Assembly: GCA_964634565.1 (NCBI GenBank)
Contig: CAZWLP010000004.1
Coordinates: 1 to 64,000 of the forward strand
Direction of reading: 5' to 3'
DNA length: 64,000 nucleotides
Source: JAUVKT01 sp964634565
Lineage (GTDB): Bacteria; Bacteroidota; Bacteroidia; Bacteroidales; VadinHA17
Positions 36,401-45,370 of this stretch are shown here, one piece after another (position 1 is the stretch's first letter; each line of letters starts with the position of its first letter). The translations under genes were made by a program, and so were the position numbers. A model generated the notes under the pieces. It was not told where the DNA came from. It worked only from the letters and a program-made list of their open reading frames with translations, and made no database searches.

Positions 36401-37612
36401 CTACCATACTTCTGTTAAGGAATCCCGCTGATCTTTTAAGAGCTGATTTGAAAATTTAAAGGTGTAGGTCTGGCTGCTACCGTTTGAGAAAGCCCAGTGA
36501 ATCTTTATCAGGTTCCCGTTCATGTCATAGTTGAAAATTATATCTGCAGATAAATCCTTGTCAGAAGTATATTTGGCTGATATAATCCGGTCATACCTGT
36601 CATGCATAAATTCAAGTCTTCCTGTCAGCCAGCTGTCAAAGTTTACCCATTGGCCTGAAATTAGTTTTCCATCGCCATCGTAGATATATTTCTCGGAACC
36701 GGTAATACCATCCGATCTGTTAAAAATCCTCTCAAGCAGATCGCCATTTACGTCATATGTATATGTGAAAGTTCCTGTTTTTCCGTCTGAGTAATGCCTG
36801 ACAGATTTTTCAAGATAGCCATTATCCCTGTAGAAATAGTTTGTTATTGTTTGCATGCCGTCAGATCTAACAAATATTTTCTCCTGCAGTTTGCCGGCAT
36901 CATCATAATTATAGTACGATGGCCCTCCTCCCTGACCGGAATAATCATAATTTTCTTCTGAAATTATCCATGGGTAGTTATCCCTTATAAATGCATTTGA
37001 TGATTTGTAGTGTAGATGCTCGCGATCTAAATATTCGTATTTTAGAGATTGGGAAAAACCTGTGTCGAAATTCCAGTCTTCTTCAGTTAGCTGACCTATG
37101 TCGTTATACCTGAAGATAATTTCTCCTATCCTCTTATTATTCTGAGATAATTTAGCATAAACCGGGTGGTCGCCATCATTGTAACTATAGTCGATCCTGC
37201 CGTGAAACCAACCATTCAGTCCCTTACAATCGGCGTATGAACGGTTTCCCTTCTCATAAAAATAGTTAACAGTACCTTTAACTCCATCTGATCTGGAAAA
37301 TGTCTCGGTAATTAATTGACTATCCTTATTATATGTAAAAGTTTGTGAAATGGTAACTGAATCAGAAAAAGTCCTGTCTCTTTTGGTCATATTCCCGTTT
37401 GCATCAAATTCATGATAATTTTCCGACCATCGCGAACCATCTTTCAGCTCCCATATTGCTTTATAAGGATGTTGCTTACCATTGTAAATATAGGTTGTCA
37501 GTCCTTCTTCTCCCGAGGAATTGGTATATTCGAGTTTTAATAAATTCTTCTCATATTGCCCATACGATGCCTGGGTAATAAGAAGCAGTACTATTGGTAT
37601 CAGTTGTCTCAT
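36401..37612 (-). CDS. Secreted YD-repeat-like protein
   Basis: Starting at the ATG with a good signal peptide (MRQLIPIVLLLITQAS), the protein has 403 residues; an upstream ATG at 37663 would put 17 residues before the signal. It consists of repeated units of about 22 or 43 residues with the pattern YxYxxxGxLxExxxxxSDGxxGT, related to the YD or RHS-type repeats but without the toxin C-terminus. Examples are SRSDGVKGTVNYFY and NRSDGITGSEKYIY. It probably forms an elongated beta structure on the exterior. It is 81 bp downstream of the S41 peptidase gene and may be the last gene of that operon. Confidence 0.65.
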   Translation of the reverse strand: MRQLIPIVLLLITQASYGQYEKNLLKLEYTNSSGEEGLTTYIYNGKQHPYKAIWELKDGSRWSENYHEFDANGNMTKRDRTFSDSVTISQTFTYNKDSQLITETFSRSDGVKGTVNYFYEKGNRSYADCKGLNGWFHGRIDYSYNDGDHPVYAKLSQNNKRIGEIIFRYNDIGQLTEEDWNFDTGFSQSLKYEYLDREHLHYKSSNAFIRDNYPWIISEENYDYSGQGGGPSYYNYDDAGKLQEKIFVRSDGMQTITNYFYRDNGYLEKSVRHYSDGKTGTFTYTYDVNGDLLERIFNRSDGITGSEKYIYDGDGKLISGQWVNFDSWLTGRLEFMHDRYDRIISAKYTSDKDLSADIIFNYDMNGNLIKIHWAFSNGSSQTYTFKFSNQLLKDQRDSLTEVW

Positions 37613-37693
37613 GTTATAATTATTTTTTAATAAATTTATATGTAGTATCTGTCGGTTTAACAAACTAAAGATTGTGAATTTATTTATCTCTGT

Positions 37694-38800
37694 TTATTTT
37701 AATTTATCTTCCGGATAGTTAATCCAGGAGATCGCTTTTTTGATTGTTTCGCCACCAGTAGGATTATCAGGGTCGAAGTCTTCAGAAATAAAGAAATCTG
37801 GTATTATTCCATCCCTGTGGACTGTCGAATCAGAACTCATATAGTAAGCAGTGGCAATGTTGTAAAAAACATTATCTGATATTTTCACCATTCCATTAGT
37901 AGTGCTATACCCTGCAGTTTGCTCACCAAATAGTTTTATATTCTTCTGTCCTTTAAGAGCTGAAGCAACTGCTTCACCTGAACTGGCAGTATATCTGCCT
38001 ACCAGGACAGCGACTTTTTTGTTGTTTATGTTTATATTACATTGTAAGGGAAGGCTAAAGGGTAGAGTGTTCTCATTTAAATAAAGATTACCATTTCGTA
38101 AGCTCCACTTTACCCTGAACGTCTTACTGTCTTCTGTATCCCCTCCAAGGTCAATATTTGGAAACAATTCCCCTAAGCCTGAAAGCATAGGCCAGAAATT
38201 CCCTCCTGTGTTTCCACGTAAGTCAACAATGTATCCTTTTGGACTATTCTTTTTAAGATTACATATTGTCTCTCTGATCTTCATAATTTGATTCATAATA
38301 ATACTATCGCCCCCAACTTTATATTGTATAGCCGGGATCTGAATATATGCTATTGAGTTGTCAATGATCTCTGAATGGGTATCTATTCCTTTTAAAGTAT
38401 TTTGATAGATAGATCTTACTTTGGACAGATACTCCTTACTCTTAAAATCATAATTAACATCCCTCTCTCTATCAATACGGCCTTTGATTGTTTTATTATC
38501 AATGTTAACAAAGCCATGAAAATCTCCCAGCGAGGTCATCATATGCCTTATTGGTTCCTCCAATGAAGAGAGAGAGTCATTATCACTTAATCTGTTAAAC
38601 ATCTCTTTCTCCAGTTCTTCCCAGTTAACATTATTTGTATATAGTGAGTTGACTCTGGCAGTGCTTATTATGGAATCAAGAATCATTTTTGTATCGGGTG
38701 CCTGAGCTTCGACGTGGGTCTTATCTGCTGTTCTTTTTTGCATTGAACAACTAAATAAGCTAACAGTACACAAAATAATTAAAAAGCTATTCTTCATCAA
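37694..38800 (-). CDS. S41-family peptidase lipoprotein
   Basis: A 368-residue predicted lipoprotein (signal ends SLFSC, Cys18). The S41 core shows IVDLRGNTGGNFWP at 191-204 and GRYTASSGEAVASAL at 268-282, with Ser273 or Ser274 as the likely nucleophile, then FGEQTAG near 293. No PDZ domain is visible, so this is the tricorn-like or IRBP-like compact form. Its start overlaps the preceding PD40 gene by 14 bp, indicating coupling. A role in processing surface proteins together with the PD40 proteins is possible. Confidence 0.8.
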   Translation of the reverse strand: MMKNSFLIILCTVSLFSCSMQKRTADKTHVEAQAPDTKMILDSIISTARVNSLYTNNVNWEELEKEMFNRLSDNDSLSSLEEPIRHMMTSLGDFHGFVNIDNKTIKGRIDRERDVNYDFKSKEYLSKVRSIYQNTLKGIDTHSEIIDNSIAYIQIPAIQYKVGGDSIIMNQIMKIRETICNLKKNSPKGYIVDLRGNTGGNFWPMLSGLGELFPNIDLGGDTEDSKTFRVKWSLRNGNLYLNENTLPFSLPLQCNININNKKVAVLVGRYTASSGEAVASALKGQKNIKLFGEQTAGYSTTNGMVKISDNVFYNIATAYYMSSDSTVHRDGIIPDFFISEDFDPDNPTGGETIKKAISWINYPEDKLK

Positions 38801-41800
38801 AGTATTTGGTTTTAAGTTTATTAATTGATTTTATTGATATCCAGTATGCATGTGCTTCTTTTCCATCGTATCTATTGAAGAAAAGATATTTGCCATCAGG
38901 AGATATTGCAGGGCAGTTTTCCATTAACTCAGAATTAATCTCAGGGCCCATGTTTATAAGACGTGACCAGTTGCCATCGCTGTTTCTGAATGAAATATAC
39001 AGGTCGCTTCGGCCTCCAGTTGTAGTGTCGGGTCTTTCCCAGCATGATGTTATAGCATAGCTTTCATCTGGTGAGATACACATATCTCCTTCGTTAAATA
39101 AATTTTCCGGATCGTTATCTAATGAGATAATTCTGGTAAAGAGTTTTCCTTCTCTTTTCAGATAATACAGGTCTCCGAATCCCCTTTCCCTGTCTGTTAC
39201 TTTTGGAAAATAAAGGTTGCCTGATGATGCGGCAGATGGATAACCTGCCTGGAGGAATTGCCCGTTAAATGATACAGGAGAGGGTTCAGACCAATGTCCA
39301 TTATTTTTTTCTGAGAACCAGATATATGAAACTGATTCCTCGGGACTTTTGCCTTCAAGTGGTCTCCATGATCTGAAGTAGGCATATCTGCCATCCGGAG
39401 ATATGGATATGTCATTGTCAGTATATTGACTGTTAAATGGTGCCGGTTCTGAATTCGTCCATCTTTTATTAATCTTTCTAATCCGTAAAATATCACCGGT
39501 ATTATTACTGTCTGCGTCACAGGTAAAAAACAATTCCTCCCCATCCGGTGTAAAGGCTATATTAATGGTGTTTTTAAGAATATCTTCAGCAAATATTCTG
39601 GCTATAGAATCTGGTTTTTCTTCTTCCAGATAGTTGATATTTTGCTGATATCTTAAAGGATAGTTAAATTTAAAACTATAAATATCAAGATTTTCGGATC
39701 TATTACAGGCAAAGTAAATACTTCTTCCATCTTTGCTTATAACCGGCCTGTTTTCATCCCATTCCGAGTTTATTTCAGGTCCCAGGTTAAATGGTGCCGA
39801 CCAGCTTTCATCTTCAAGCCTGTAGCAGAAGTACAAATCGTCGCCACCATATCCTCCATTGCGGTTTGAGGCAAATACCAGGATCGATCCATCAGATGAA
39901 ATTGCAGGATCATGTTCTCTCCACCTTGTATTAATAGGATAGCCCATATTTATAACCGAAGAGTAATGACTGTCTTCAGGTATTGAATAATATAGATCAA
40001 GATCTCCCTGTCCACCTGGTCTGTTGCTGAAGAAGCACAGATTAAATTCCTGGTCGAGAACAGGCCATGAGTCTGTGAACTCAGTGTTTACGGGATATCC
40101 CGGGCAGATAAGGTTAATGCTATCAGGAGATATAAAATCACAGATATTAATATCGAGATCAGATACTCCGTTTGCTTTTGTGATCTGTTGTGAAAAAGCC
40201 AGTCTGCCTTTGATGCTTGCCGGAGGCAGATATCTTACCCAGCTACCATTACTATTAGTTAACCTTAATGGTATACTCCATTCTTTATCTATACAATGTG
40301 AAATGTAGATCGGCTCATTTAACCAGTCTGAAAATCCTTCTGGCGTGCGTGAAAATACCATGAAGCTATCAGAAAGGTATAGAGGAATTTCATCATCTTC
40401 TGTGGATATTATCTCCCTTGAAATAAGTTCAGGTTTTGTGATTGGGTTCAAATAAAGGAATCTCGAATACTGTTTTAATATCCCTTCGAGAGAGACTTTA
40501 TAAATATCGGTGTCGCTACCGGATTGCCTTGTGATAAATAAAGTACTGCCATCATCACTGATATAGGGATGACCGGCATAACCTATTAGGCTACCCAGTG
40601 GCATAGGTCTGTTCCATCCCGCCTTATTATTACTTGAGCAAATGTATAAATCTCCATCAGGATAACTTCCACCCGGGCGATCCGAAAAAAATATTAGTAC
40701 AGAACCATCCGGAGATATGGCAGGGTCCCTGTCATTAAACTCTGTGTTGATCGGATAGGGCTGATTAAGGAGTTGTGTGAACGAGTTTTTTGCTGAAATG
40801 CATCTATAGATGTCATCACCTCCCTGACCTTCTGACCTGTTACTGTGGAAGTACATCAGATCATTGTCAGTAAATGAGGGATATCCGCTGAAGCTTCCAT
40901 CCAAATTTACGGGAGGTGGCAGTGGGAATGGTTCACCCCAGATTCCATTTCTATAAGCTGCCTTCCATATTTTTGAATTTGTTATTGATTCAGAGTTATT
41001 ACTTTCCATCGGCCTGTCTGAAGTGAAGTAGAACTGTTTGCCTGTCCTGTCGAAGTTAAAATCCCATTCCCTGTATTCACTGTCAATGCTTATATTCTGG
41101 TTGCTTATCTCAGATGATCCTCTTTTACTGTATGTTATCAGTTTAAGCGGGTCCTTCTTATCGGGACTGAAAACACGATAAATAAAGGTATTGTACTTCG
41201 AACTATGGCTCAGGTTGCCTTCATTTCTGTTTTCGACGGATATTATTCCGGGTTTAAAAACTTCTGTCTTACATTTTCCCGGTCTTATCCGGTTAATGAT
41301 ATCTGAGCTCACCCAGTAAATATTATTTGATCCGTTTACCGGGCAGTTTAGTGTTTTAGTTTTTACAGGGTATGTAATCCTTTCATTATCGGGTAAGGAA
41401 TGTTTTTTCCTTCTGCTGGTGAAAAACAGAAATCTGCCATCACTCGAAACTGAGGGACAGATTGATTCACCTGAGCCGATGTCATCACCCATATAACAGG
41501 GCTTTGTCCAGTTTTCACCATTTTTATAGCTGATAAACAGTCCCCCCTTCCCGTTTCTGTCGGATGAAAAGATCAGGTAGCTTTCGTCAGGGGCAATAAA
41601 GGGATCAACTTCGTTATTCCTTGAGTTTATCTCCTGGCCGAGGCAATATGGAGATTGATACTTTCCATTTTTATATTCAGAAATGTAGATATCTTCCCTG
41701 CCTGAACCCTCTTCACGATTATCAAAAAAATATATATTGCCATTGTCAGATATTGTAGGGTAACCAGCTCCCTTGAATTGTTCGCCCAGGAAGCATGGCT

Positions 41801-42242
41801 CACTCCATTTGCCGTCTGTCCTTTCAGATTTCCAGATATAAAATTCTCCTCCAACGGAATCTGCGGGATTCAATGGTTTGTTTGAAGTGAATACAAGAGT
41901 ATTTCCATCGCCTGAGAAAGTAAATTCTTCGAAATAATATCCTGAGAAGAAGGCTGTCTCAGGTCTTGTCCAACCCAGGGCAGTCAGGTGAGTATAAAAG
42001 ACCGTTGATCGAGGAACACCTCTAATCTGGAAATAGCATTCAGTTCCCTCCTTAATGAAACTAATCATTCTTTCATCAAAGGGCCCTGAGATAATATCTG
42101 GTGCAAATAATCTGGACTGTTCTCCCGGATATGTTAATCCGAAATATGGTTCTTTCCTGACATGCCACATAATATCTGCTTCAGTCTCCTGTCCTGAGTA
42201 GCAAATAAATAATAGCATTAAGATCTGAAAACTTGTAATCAT
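38787..42242 (-). CDS. Large PD40 (TolB-like) propeller protein with four modules
   Basis: A 1151-residue secreted protein. The N-terminal hydrophobic stretch (residues 4-16) is a signal peptide; it lacks a clear lipobox. PD40 strands recur throughout: FSPDG- or ISPDG-type turns followed by [FY]F.S[ND]R.G (for example FTSNKP, FSSDRNG, FFSDRPGG, FASNRNGG, FACNRSE). By eye there are four modules starting near residues 40, 320, 600 and 900, each introduced by an EIIS or DIL-type segment after a proline-rich link. The family has binding or scaffolding functions. The 319-residue neighbour at 42254 has one such module, so this gene may have grown by duplication. The next gene overlaps by 14 bp. Confidence 0.7.
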   Translation of the reverse strand: MITSFQILMLLFICYSGQETEADIMWHVRKEPYFGLTYPGEQSRLFAPDIISGPFDERMISFIKEGTECYFQIRGVPRSTVFYTHLTALGWTRPETAFFSGYYFEEFTFSGDGNTLVFTSNKPLNPADSVGGEFYIWKSERTDGKWSEPCFLGEQFKGAGYPTISDNGNIYFFDNREEGSGREDIYISEYKNGKYQSPYCLGQEINSRNNEVDPFIAPDESYLIFSSDRNGKGGLFISYKNGENWTKPCYMGDDIGSGESICPSVSSDGRFLFFTSRRKKHSLPDNERITYPVKTKTLNCPVNGSNNIYWVSSDIINRIRPGKCKTEVFKPGIISVENRNEGNLSHSSKYNTFIYRVFSPDKKDPLKLITYSKRGSSEISNQNISIDSEYREWDFNFDRTGKQFYFTSDRPMESNNSESITNSKIWKAAYRNGIWGEPFPLPPPVNLDGSFSGYPSFTDNDLMYFHSNRSEGQGGDDIYRCISAKNSFTQLLNQPYPINTEFNDRDPAISPDGSVLIFFSDRPGGSYPDGDLYICSSNNKAGWNRPMPLGSLIGYAGHPYISDDGSTLFITRQSGSDTDIYKVSLEGILKQYSRFLYLNPITKPELISREIISTEDDEIPLYLSDSFMVFSRTPEGFSDWLNEPIYISHCIDKEWSIPLRLTNSNGSWVRYLPPASIKGRLAFSQQITKANGVSDLDINICDFISPDSINLICPGYPVNTEFTDSWPVLDQEFNLCFFSNRPGGQGDLDLYYSIPEDSHYSSVINMGYPINTRWREHDPAISSDGSILVFASNRNGGYGGDDLYFCYRLEDESWSAPFNLGPEINSEWDENRPVISKDGRSIYFACNRSENLDIYSFKFNYPLRYQQNINYLEEEKPDSIARIFAEDILKNTINIAFTPDGEELFFTCDADSNNTGDILRIRKINKRWTNSEPAPFNSQYTDNDISISPDGRYAYFRSWRPLEGKSPEESVSYIWFSEKNNGHWSEPSPVSFNGQFLQAGYPSAASSGNLYFPKVTDRERGFGDLYYLKREGKLFTRIISLDNDPENLFNEGDMCISPDESYAITSCWERPDTTTGGRSDLYISFRNSDGNWSRLINMGPEINSELMENCPAISPDGKYLFFNRYDGKEAHAYWISIKSINKLKTKYFDEE

Positions 42243-42253
42243 TGCTTATAAAT

Positions 42254-43213
42254 TCAATAAATTTTATCGGTACTTATATAGTATATATTCCCATTAGCTG
42301 GTTCTTTTAGCCAGCTCTCGACCACATCCATATATTTTTTTGCTGTTTTTGAAGCAGGTAAATATGCTATATCCTGCCTGTTAAAGTATAGGGTCTTCAT
42401 ATCCGGGCTCACAGAGGGAAACCTTTCTGCCTTTCCACTGTTTATTATTTCAGGCAGTCTTTTTGCTTTGCTCCATCTACCATCGCTCTTTTTGTAACTT
42501 AAATAGAGTCCGTCAAGTTCCCCCAGTCCCATCCTTCCGAATACTATAAAACTCTCATCTGCTGAAATATAGGGACAATAATCAATTGCATCTGAATTAA
42601 TACTGTCACCGGCGTTAATCGGTTCTGAATACCCCTTTTCAGTTCTGTTCTGAAAATATATATCCGCATCATCTCTTCCTTTCTCAAAAGATGCCCAGCC
42701 AAAGAGTGTGCCTGAGGACGACATCGAGTAGGCCCAGAGATCATTATGAAACAGGTTATTCAGAGAGGGTTTTTTCCACTGTTGATCTTCTCTTTCAGCC
42801 TTCCAGTGTCTGAAAGAGGGTAATGGATTATCTCCCGGGTTATCAGGTCTCCATGACATAAAGTAGACTGTGTTACCATCCGGGGAGAAAACTGGATATT
42901 CGTCCCTGTATCTGCCAGAGAAGGGCACAACCTCTGGCGAATCATCATCAGAAGAGTTAGTTTTTAATTGTAATATTATTTTTTGCCCATTTAATGAAAT
43001 TGTCCACAAGAAAATATCATTGGATGGAGAGAAGACAGGGGCACCGTGCTCATGCATACCTGTTGATACTTTGCCTGGCATAAGAATCGCCGGGATAGTA
43101 TTGCCTGTTTCTATGCTCTCTGTTTTTGAATAGTCTGTTTTACATGAACTTGATATACAAATAAGAGGCAGAATAGCCAAAGCATACCTAACAATTACAT
43201 GTAATGAATTCAT
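42254..43213 (-). CDS. PD40 propeller lipoprotein
   Basis: A 319-residue predicted lipoprotein (signal ends SSSCK, Cys24). The propeller begins near residue 50 with APVFSPSNDIF and continues with YPVFSPDGNTVYFMSWRP, YISADESFIVFGR and FPSVSPDMKTLYFNRQ. It is one module of the type that occurs four times in the neighbouring 1151-residue protein. The gap to that gene is 11 bp. It is the first gene of the minus-strand operon and is divergent from the LytS-type kinase at 43521. Confidence 0.75.
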   Translation of the reverse strand: MNSLHVIVRYALAILPLICISSSCKTDYSKTESIETGNTIPAILMPGKVSTGMHEHGAPVFSPSNDIFLWTISLNGQKIILQLKTNSSDDDSPEVVPFSGRYRDEYPVFSPDGNTVYFMSWRPDNPGDNPLPSFRHWKAEREDQQWKKPSLNNLFHNDLWAYSMSSSGTLFGWASFEKGRDDADIYFQNRTEKGYSEPINAGDSINSDAIDYCPYISADESFIVFGRMGLGELDGLYLSYKKSDGRWSKAKRLPEIINSGKAERFPSVSPDMKTLYFNRQDIAYLPASKTAKKYMDVVESWLKEPANGNIYYISTDKIY

Positions 43214-43520
43214 TTACTATATTTTTGACAAGGATATTTAACATTTATTTCACTCCAGCAGTTTTATTGAAATAATCGACATACTATTAAGAAAAATCTA
43301 TAAAAACATATTTTTTGTTTATTTGTAGAAAAACAGAGTGATCTTGTCGATTATTTTCGGGATATATCGTTAAGTTATAAACTATAAGGTTATTTGTGGA
43401 AGATTTTAGAGCCCATATAGCCAGTGTTAATTATATGGCGTACTTTAACATATAAAATCAGAGTAATTGATATTTTGGTAATTAAACAATTAAGTAACTT
43501 AGGGTCTTAAATTTCTTGAA
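43214..43520. promoter_or_regulatory. 307-bp divergent promoter region with a 12-bp inverted repeat
   Basis: No gene is visible in this AT-rich gap between the PD40 lipoprotein (-) and the LytS-type kinase (+). AAATAATCGACA (43270-43281) and TGTCGATTATTT (43345-43356) form a perfect 12-bp inverted repeat with a 63-base spacer. Regulatory sites for both transcripts should be here. No confident promoter hexamers can be named. Confidence 0.5.
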
Positions 43521-44567
43521 TTGTCAGCTAAAGAGAAAACAAAATTATTTTATAAAGAGGGGCCAAAAAGGATTCTTAAGCATATCTTATTTTGGTTCTC
43601 GATATTGACGTTTTTCACCTTATTCGGATTAGCAATAAATGATAATGGTTTATGGTATTCTTTTAAAATAAATATTATTTTTCTTCCTCAGGATATCTTT
43701 CTGGTATATATTATTCTGTTTCTTGTTATCCCCAGGCTCTATCTTAAGAAAAGGCCCTTTCTTTTTGTTCTGTCACTTATTGCGGTCTTTTCGCTAAATC
43801 TGATTTTCAGTTTTTTGGTCGATGGGTATGTTGCACCGGCTGTAGGAGTTGAGATTGAGGATGTTGTTCTTGCTAAGCGCTTACTCTCAAGCATATTGAC
43901 TTTTACATTTATTGCCAGTATAGCCAGTATCCTTAAACTGATTGATATTAATAACATTATTCTAATGAATAAGGAGATTGCGGAATCAAAGTTTCACAAT
44001 GCTGAAATAGCCCTGCTCAGATCTCAGATAAACCCACACTTTCTGTTTAATGTTTTTAATAATATTGATGAATTAATATATAAAGACAGGGATAAGGCTT
44101 CTGATACTCTTGCATTTTTGTCTGATTCGCTGAGATATGTATTACAGGAGTCAGATAAAGAACTTGTCCCTGTAAAAGAGGAAATTAAGTTTATCAGATC
44201 CTATCTCGAGGTTGCTTCGATAAGTTTCAATGACCCCGACTTTATTTTGTTTAATGTTAAGGATGAGATGACTGAAGTTTTTGTTGCCCCCATGATTTTT
44301 ATTCCCTTTATCGAGAACTGTGTAAAGCATTGTAACAGGAAAGCTCAGTCGCCGGGAATAGAAATAGAAATAGGATATCAGCCACACTATATTAGCCTGT
44401 ATTGTTGTAACAGGATTAAGGATGGTAAGCCAGGTGCTGATCCAAATGGAGGATATGGATTAGTAAACGCAAAGAAAAGACTGGATCTGATATATAAGGA
44501 CAATTATGTTCTTAACATTGATAATGATGGCAACAGTTTTAGTATTGATCTTAAAATCTCTTTATAA
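43521..44567 (+). CDS. LytS-type sensor histidine kinase
   Basis: A 348-residue membrane kinase of the LytS/YehU (His_kinase) class. Four transmembrane segments occupy residues about 20-145. The phosphoacceptor is His173 in INPHFLFN, a signature of this family, and the ATPase region shows FIENCVKH and GGYGLVNAKKR. It has no extracellular sensor domain of size, so it senses in or at the membrane. Translation probably uses the TTG at 43521; no ATG lies near. Its stop overlaps the LytTR regulator start by one base, a standard pair. Confidence 0.85.
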   Translation: MSAKEKTKLFYKEGPKRILKHILFWFSILTFFTLFGLAINDNGLWYSFKINIIFLPQDIFLVYIILFLVIPRLYLKKRPFLFVLSLIAVFSLNLIFSFLVDGYVAPAVGVEIEDVVLAKRLLSSILTFTFIASIASILKLIDINNIILMNKEIAESKFHNAEIALLRSQINPHFLFNVFNNIDELIYKDRDKASDTLAFLSDSLRYVLQESDKELVPVKEEIKFIRSYLEVASISFNDPDFILFNVKDEMTEVFVAPMIFIPFIENCVKHCNRKAQSPGIEIEIGYQPHYISLYCCNRIKDGKPGADPNGGYGLVNAKKRLDLIYKDNYVLNIDNDGNSFSIDLKISL

Positions 44568-45301
44568 TGATTCTGAAAGCTATAGCCATAGATGATGAAA
44601 TACTTGCTCTTCATAAGATTGAAAGGTACTGCAAACAGCTTGAAATGGTTTCCCTGATCAGAAAAATTGATAACCCTGCTGATGCTTTATATTATTTAAA
44701 GCATCATAAGATCGACCTTATTTTTCTGGATATTCATATGGATGGTATGTCGGGAATCGAACTTTTAAATCAGATGGAGAGTAAGCCTCTTGTAATAATG
44801 ACAACAGCATTTTCTCAATACTCATTAAAAGCTTTTGATCTGGAAGTCATAGATTATTTATTAAAACCAATACGTTTTGAAAGGTTTGAGAAAGCAGTAA
44901 AGAAGGCTTTTGAGAGGAAATTACTTGAAGAAGCATATGAGGGACATTTTAAGGATAGTAATTCTGATGATCGTGATTATATTTTTGTAAAAAGTGGAAG
45001 AAAGACGCATAAGGTTTTAATAGACGAGATATTGTATATAGAAGGAATGAAGGATTACCTGTCAATTTCCACTTTTACCAGGAAGTATATGGTTTTGAAG
45101 GTGTTCGACGATATGTTAAAAGATCTGCCCGGAGATAAGTTTTTTAGAGTTCACAGATCTTTTATTGTGGCTTTAGACAAGGTTGATATACATGAGGCCA
45201 ATAAGCTTTTTATTAATAATAGAGAGATCCCTGTTGGCGGGACCTACAAAAGGAAATTTGAGGAGGTGTTTTTAAATCATATCAGAAGCAAGGTCAAATA
45301 G
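44567..45301 (+). CDS. LytTR-family response regulator
   Basis: A 244-residue regulator with a receiver domain (Asp9-Asp10 acidic pair, phosphoacceptor Asp55 in FLDIHMDG, Lys102 region in LLKPIRF) and a C-terminal LytTR DNA-binding domain (about 137-240, with YIEGMKDYLSI and FFRVHRSFIV). It is phosphorylated by the kinase upstream. LytTR proteins bind imperfect direct repeats. Candidates for its targets are the PD40 operon divergent to the pair and the permease that follows 69 bp downstream. Confidence 0.9.
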   Translation: MILKAIAIDDEILALHKIERYCKQLEMVSLIRKIDNPADALYYLKHHKIDLIFLDIHMDGMSGIELLNQMESKPLVIMTTAFSQYSLKAFDLEVIDYLLKPIRFERFEKAVKKAFERKLLEEAYEGHFKDSNSDDRDYIFVKSGRKTHKVLIDEILYIEGMKDYLSISTFTRKYMVLKVFDDMLKDLPGDKFFRVHRSFIVALDKVDIHEANKLFINNREIPVGGTYKRKFEEVFLNHIRSKVK

Positions 45302-45370
45302 GGCTGTCTGTTTCGATTTGATTAAATATATTTATTGGTTTGTTCAACCAGGCTCAGCAAACGATTATCT

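Noticed and set aside
36401..37612. RHS or contact-dependent toxin
   Set aside because: Only YD-like repeats are present; there is no RHS core end motif, no variable toxin tip and no immunity gene nearby.
45335..45370. TTG start adding 12 residues to the permease
   Set aside because: The ATG at 45371 gives the usual N-terminus of the family; the extra residues are unsupported.
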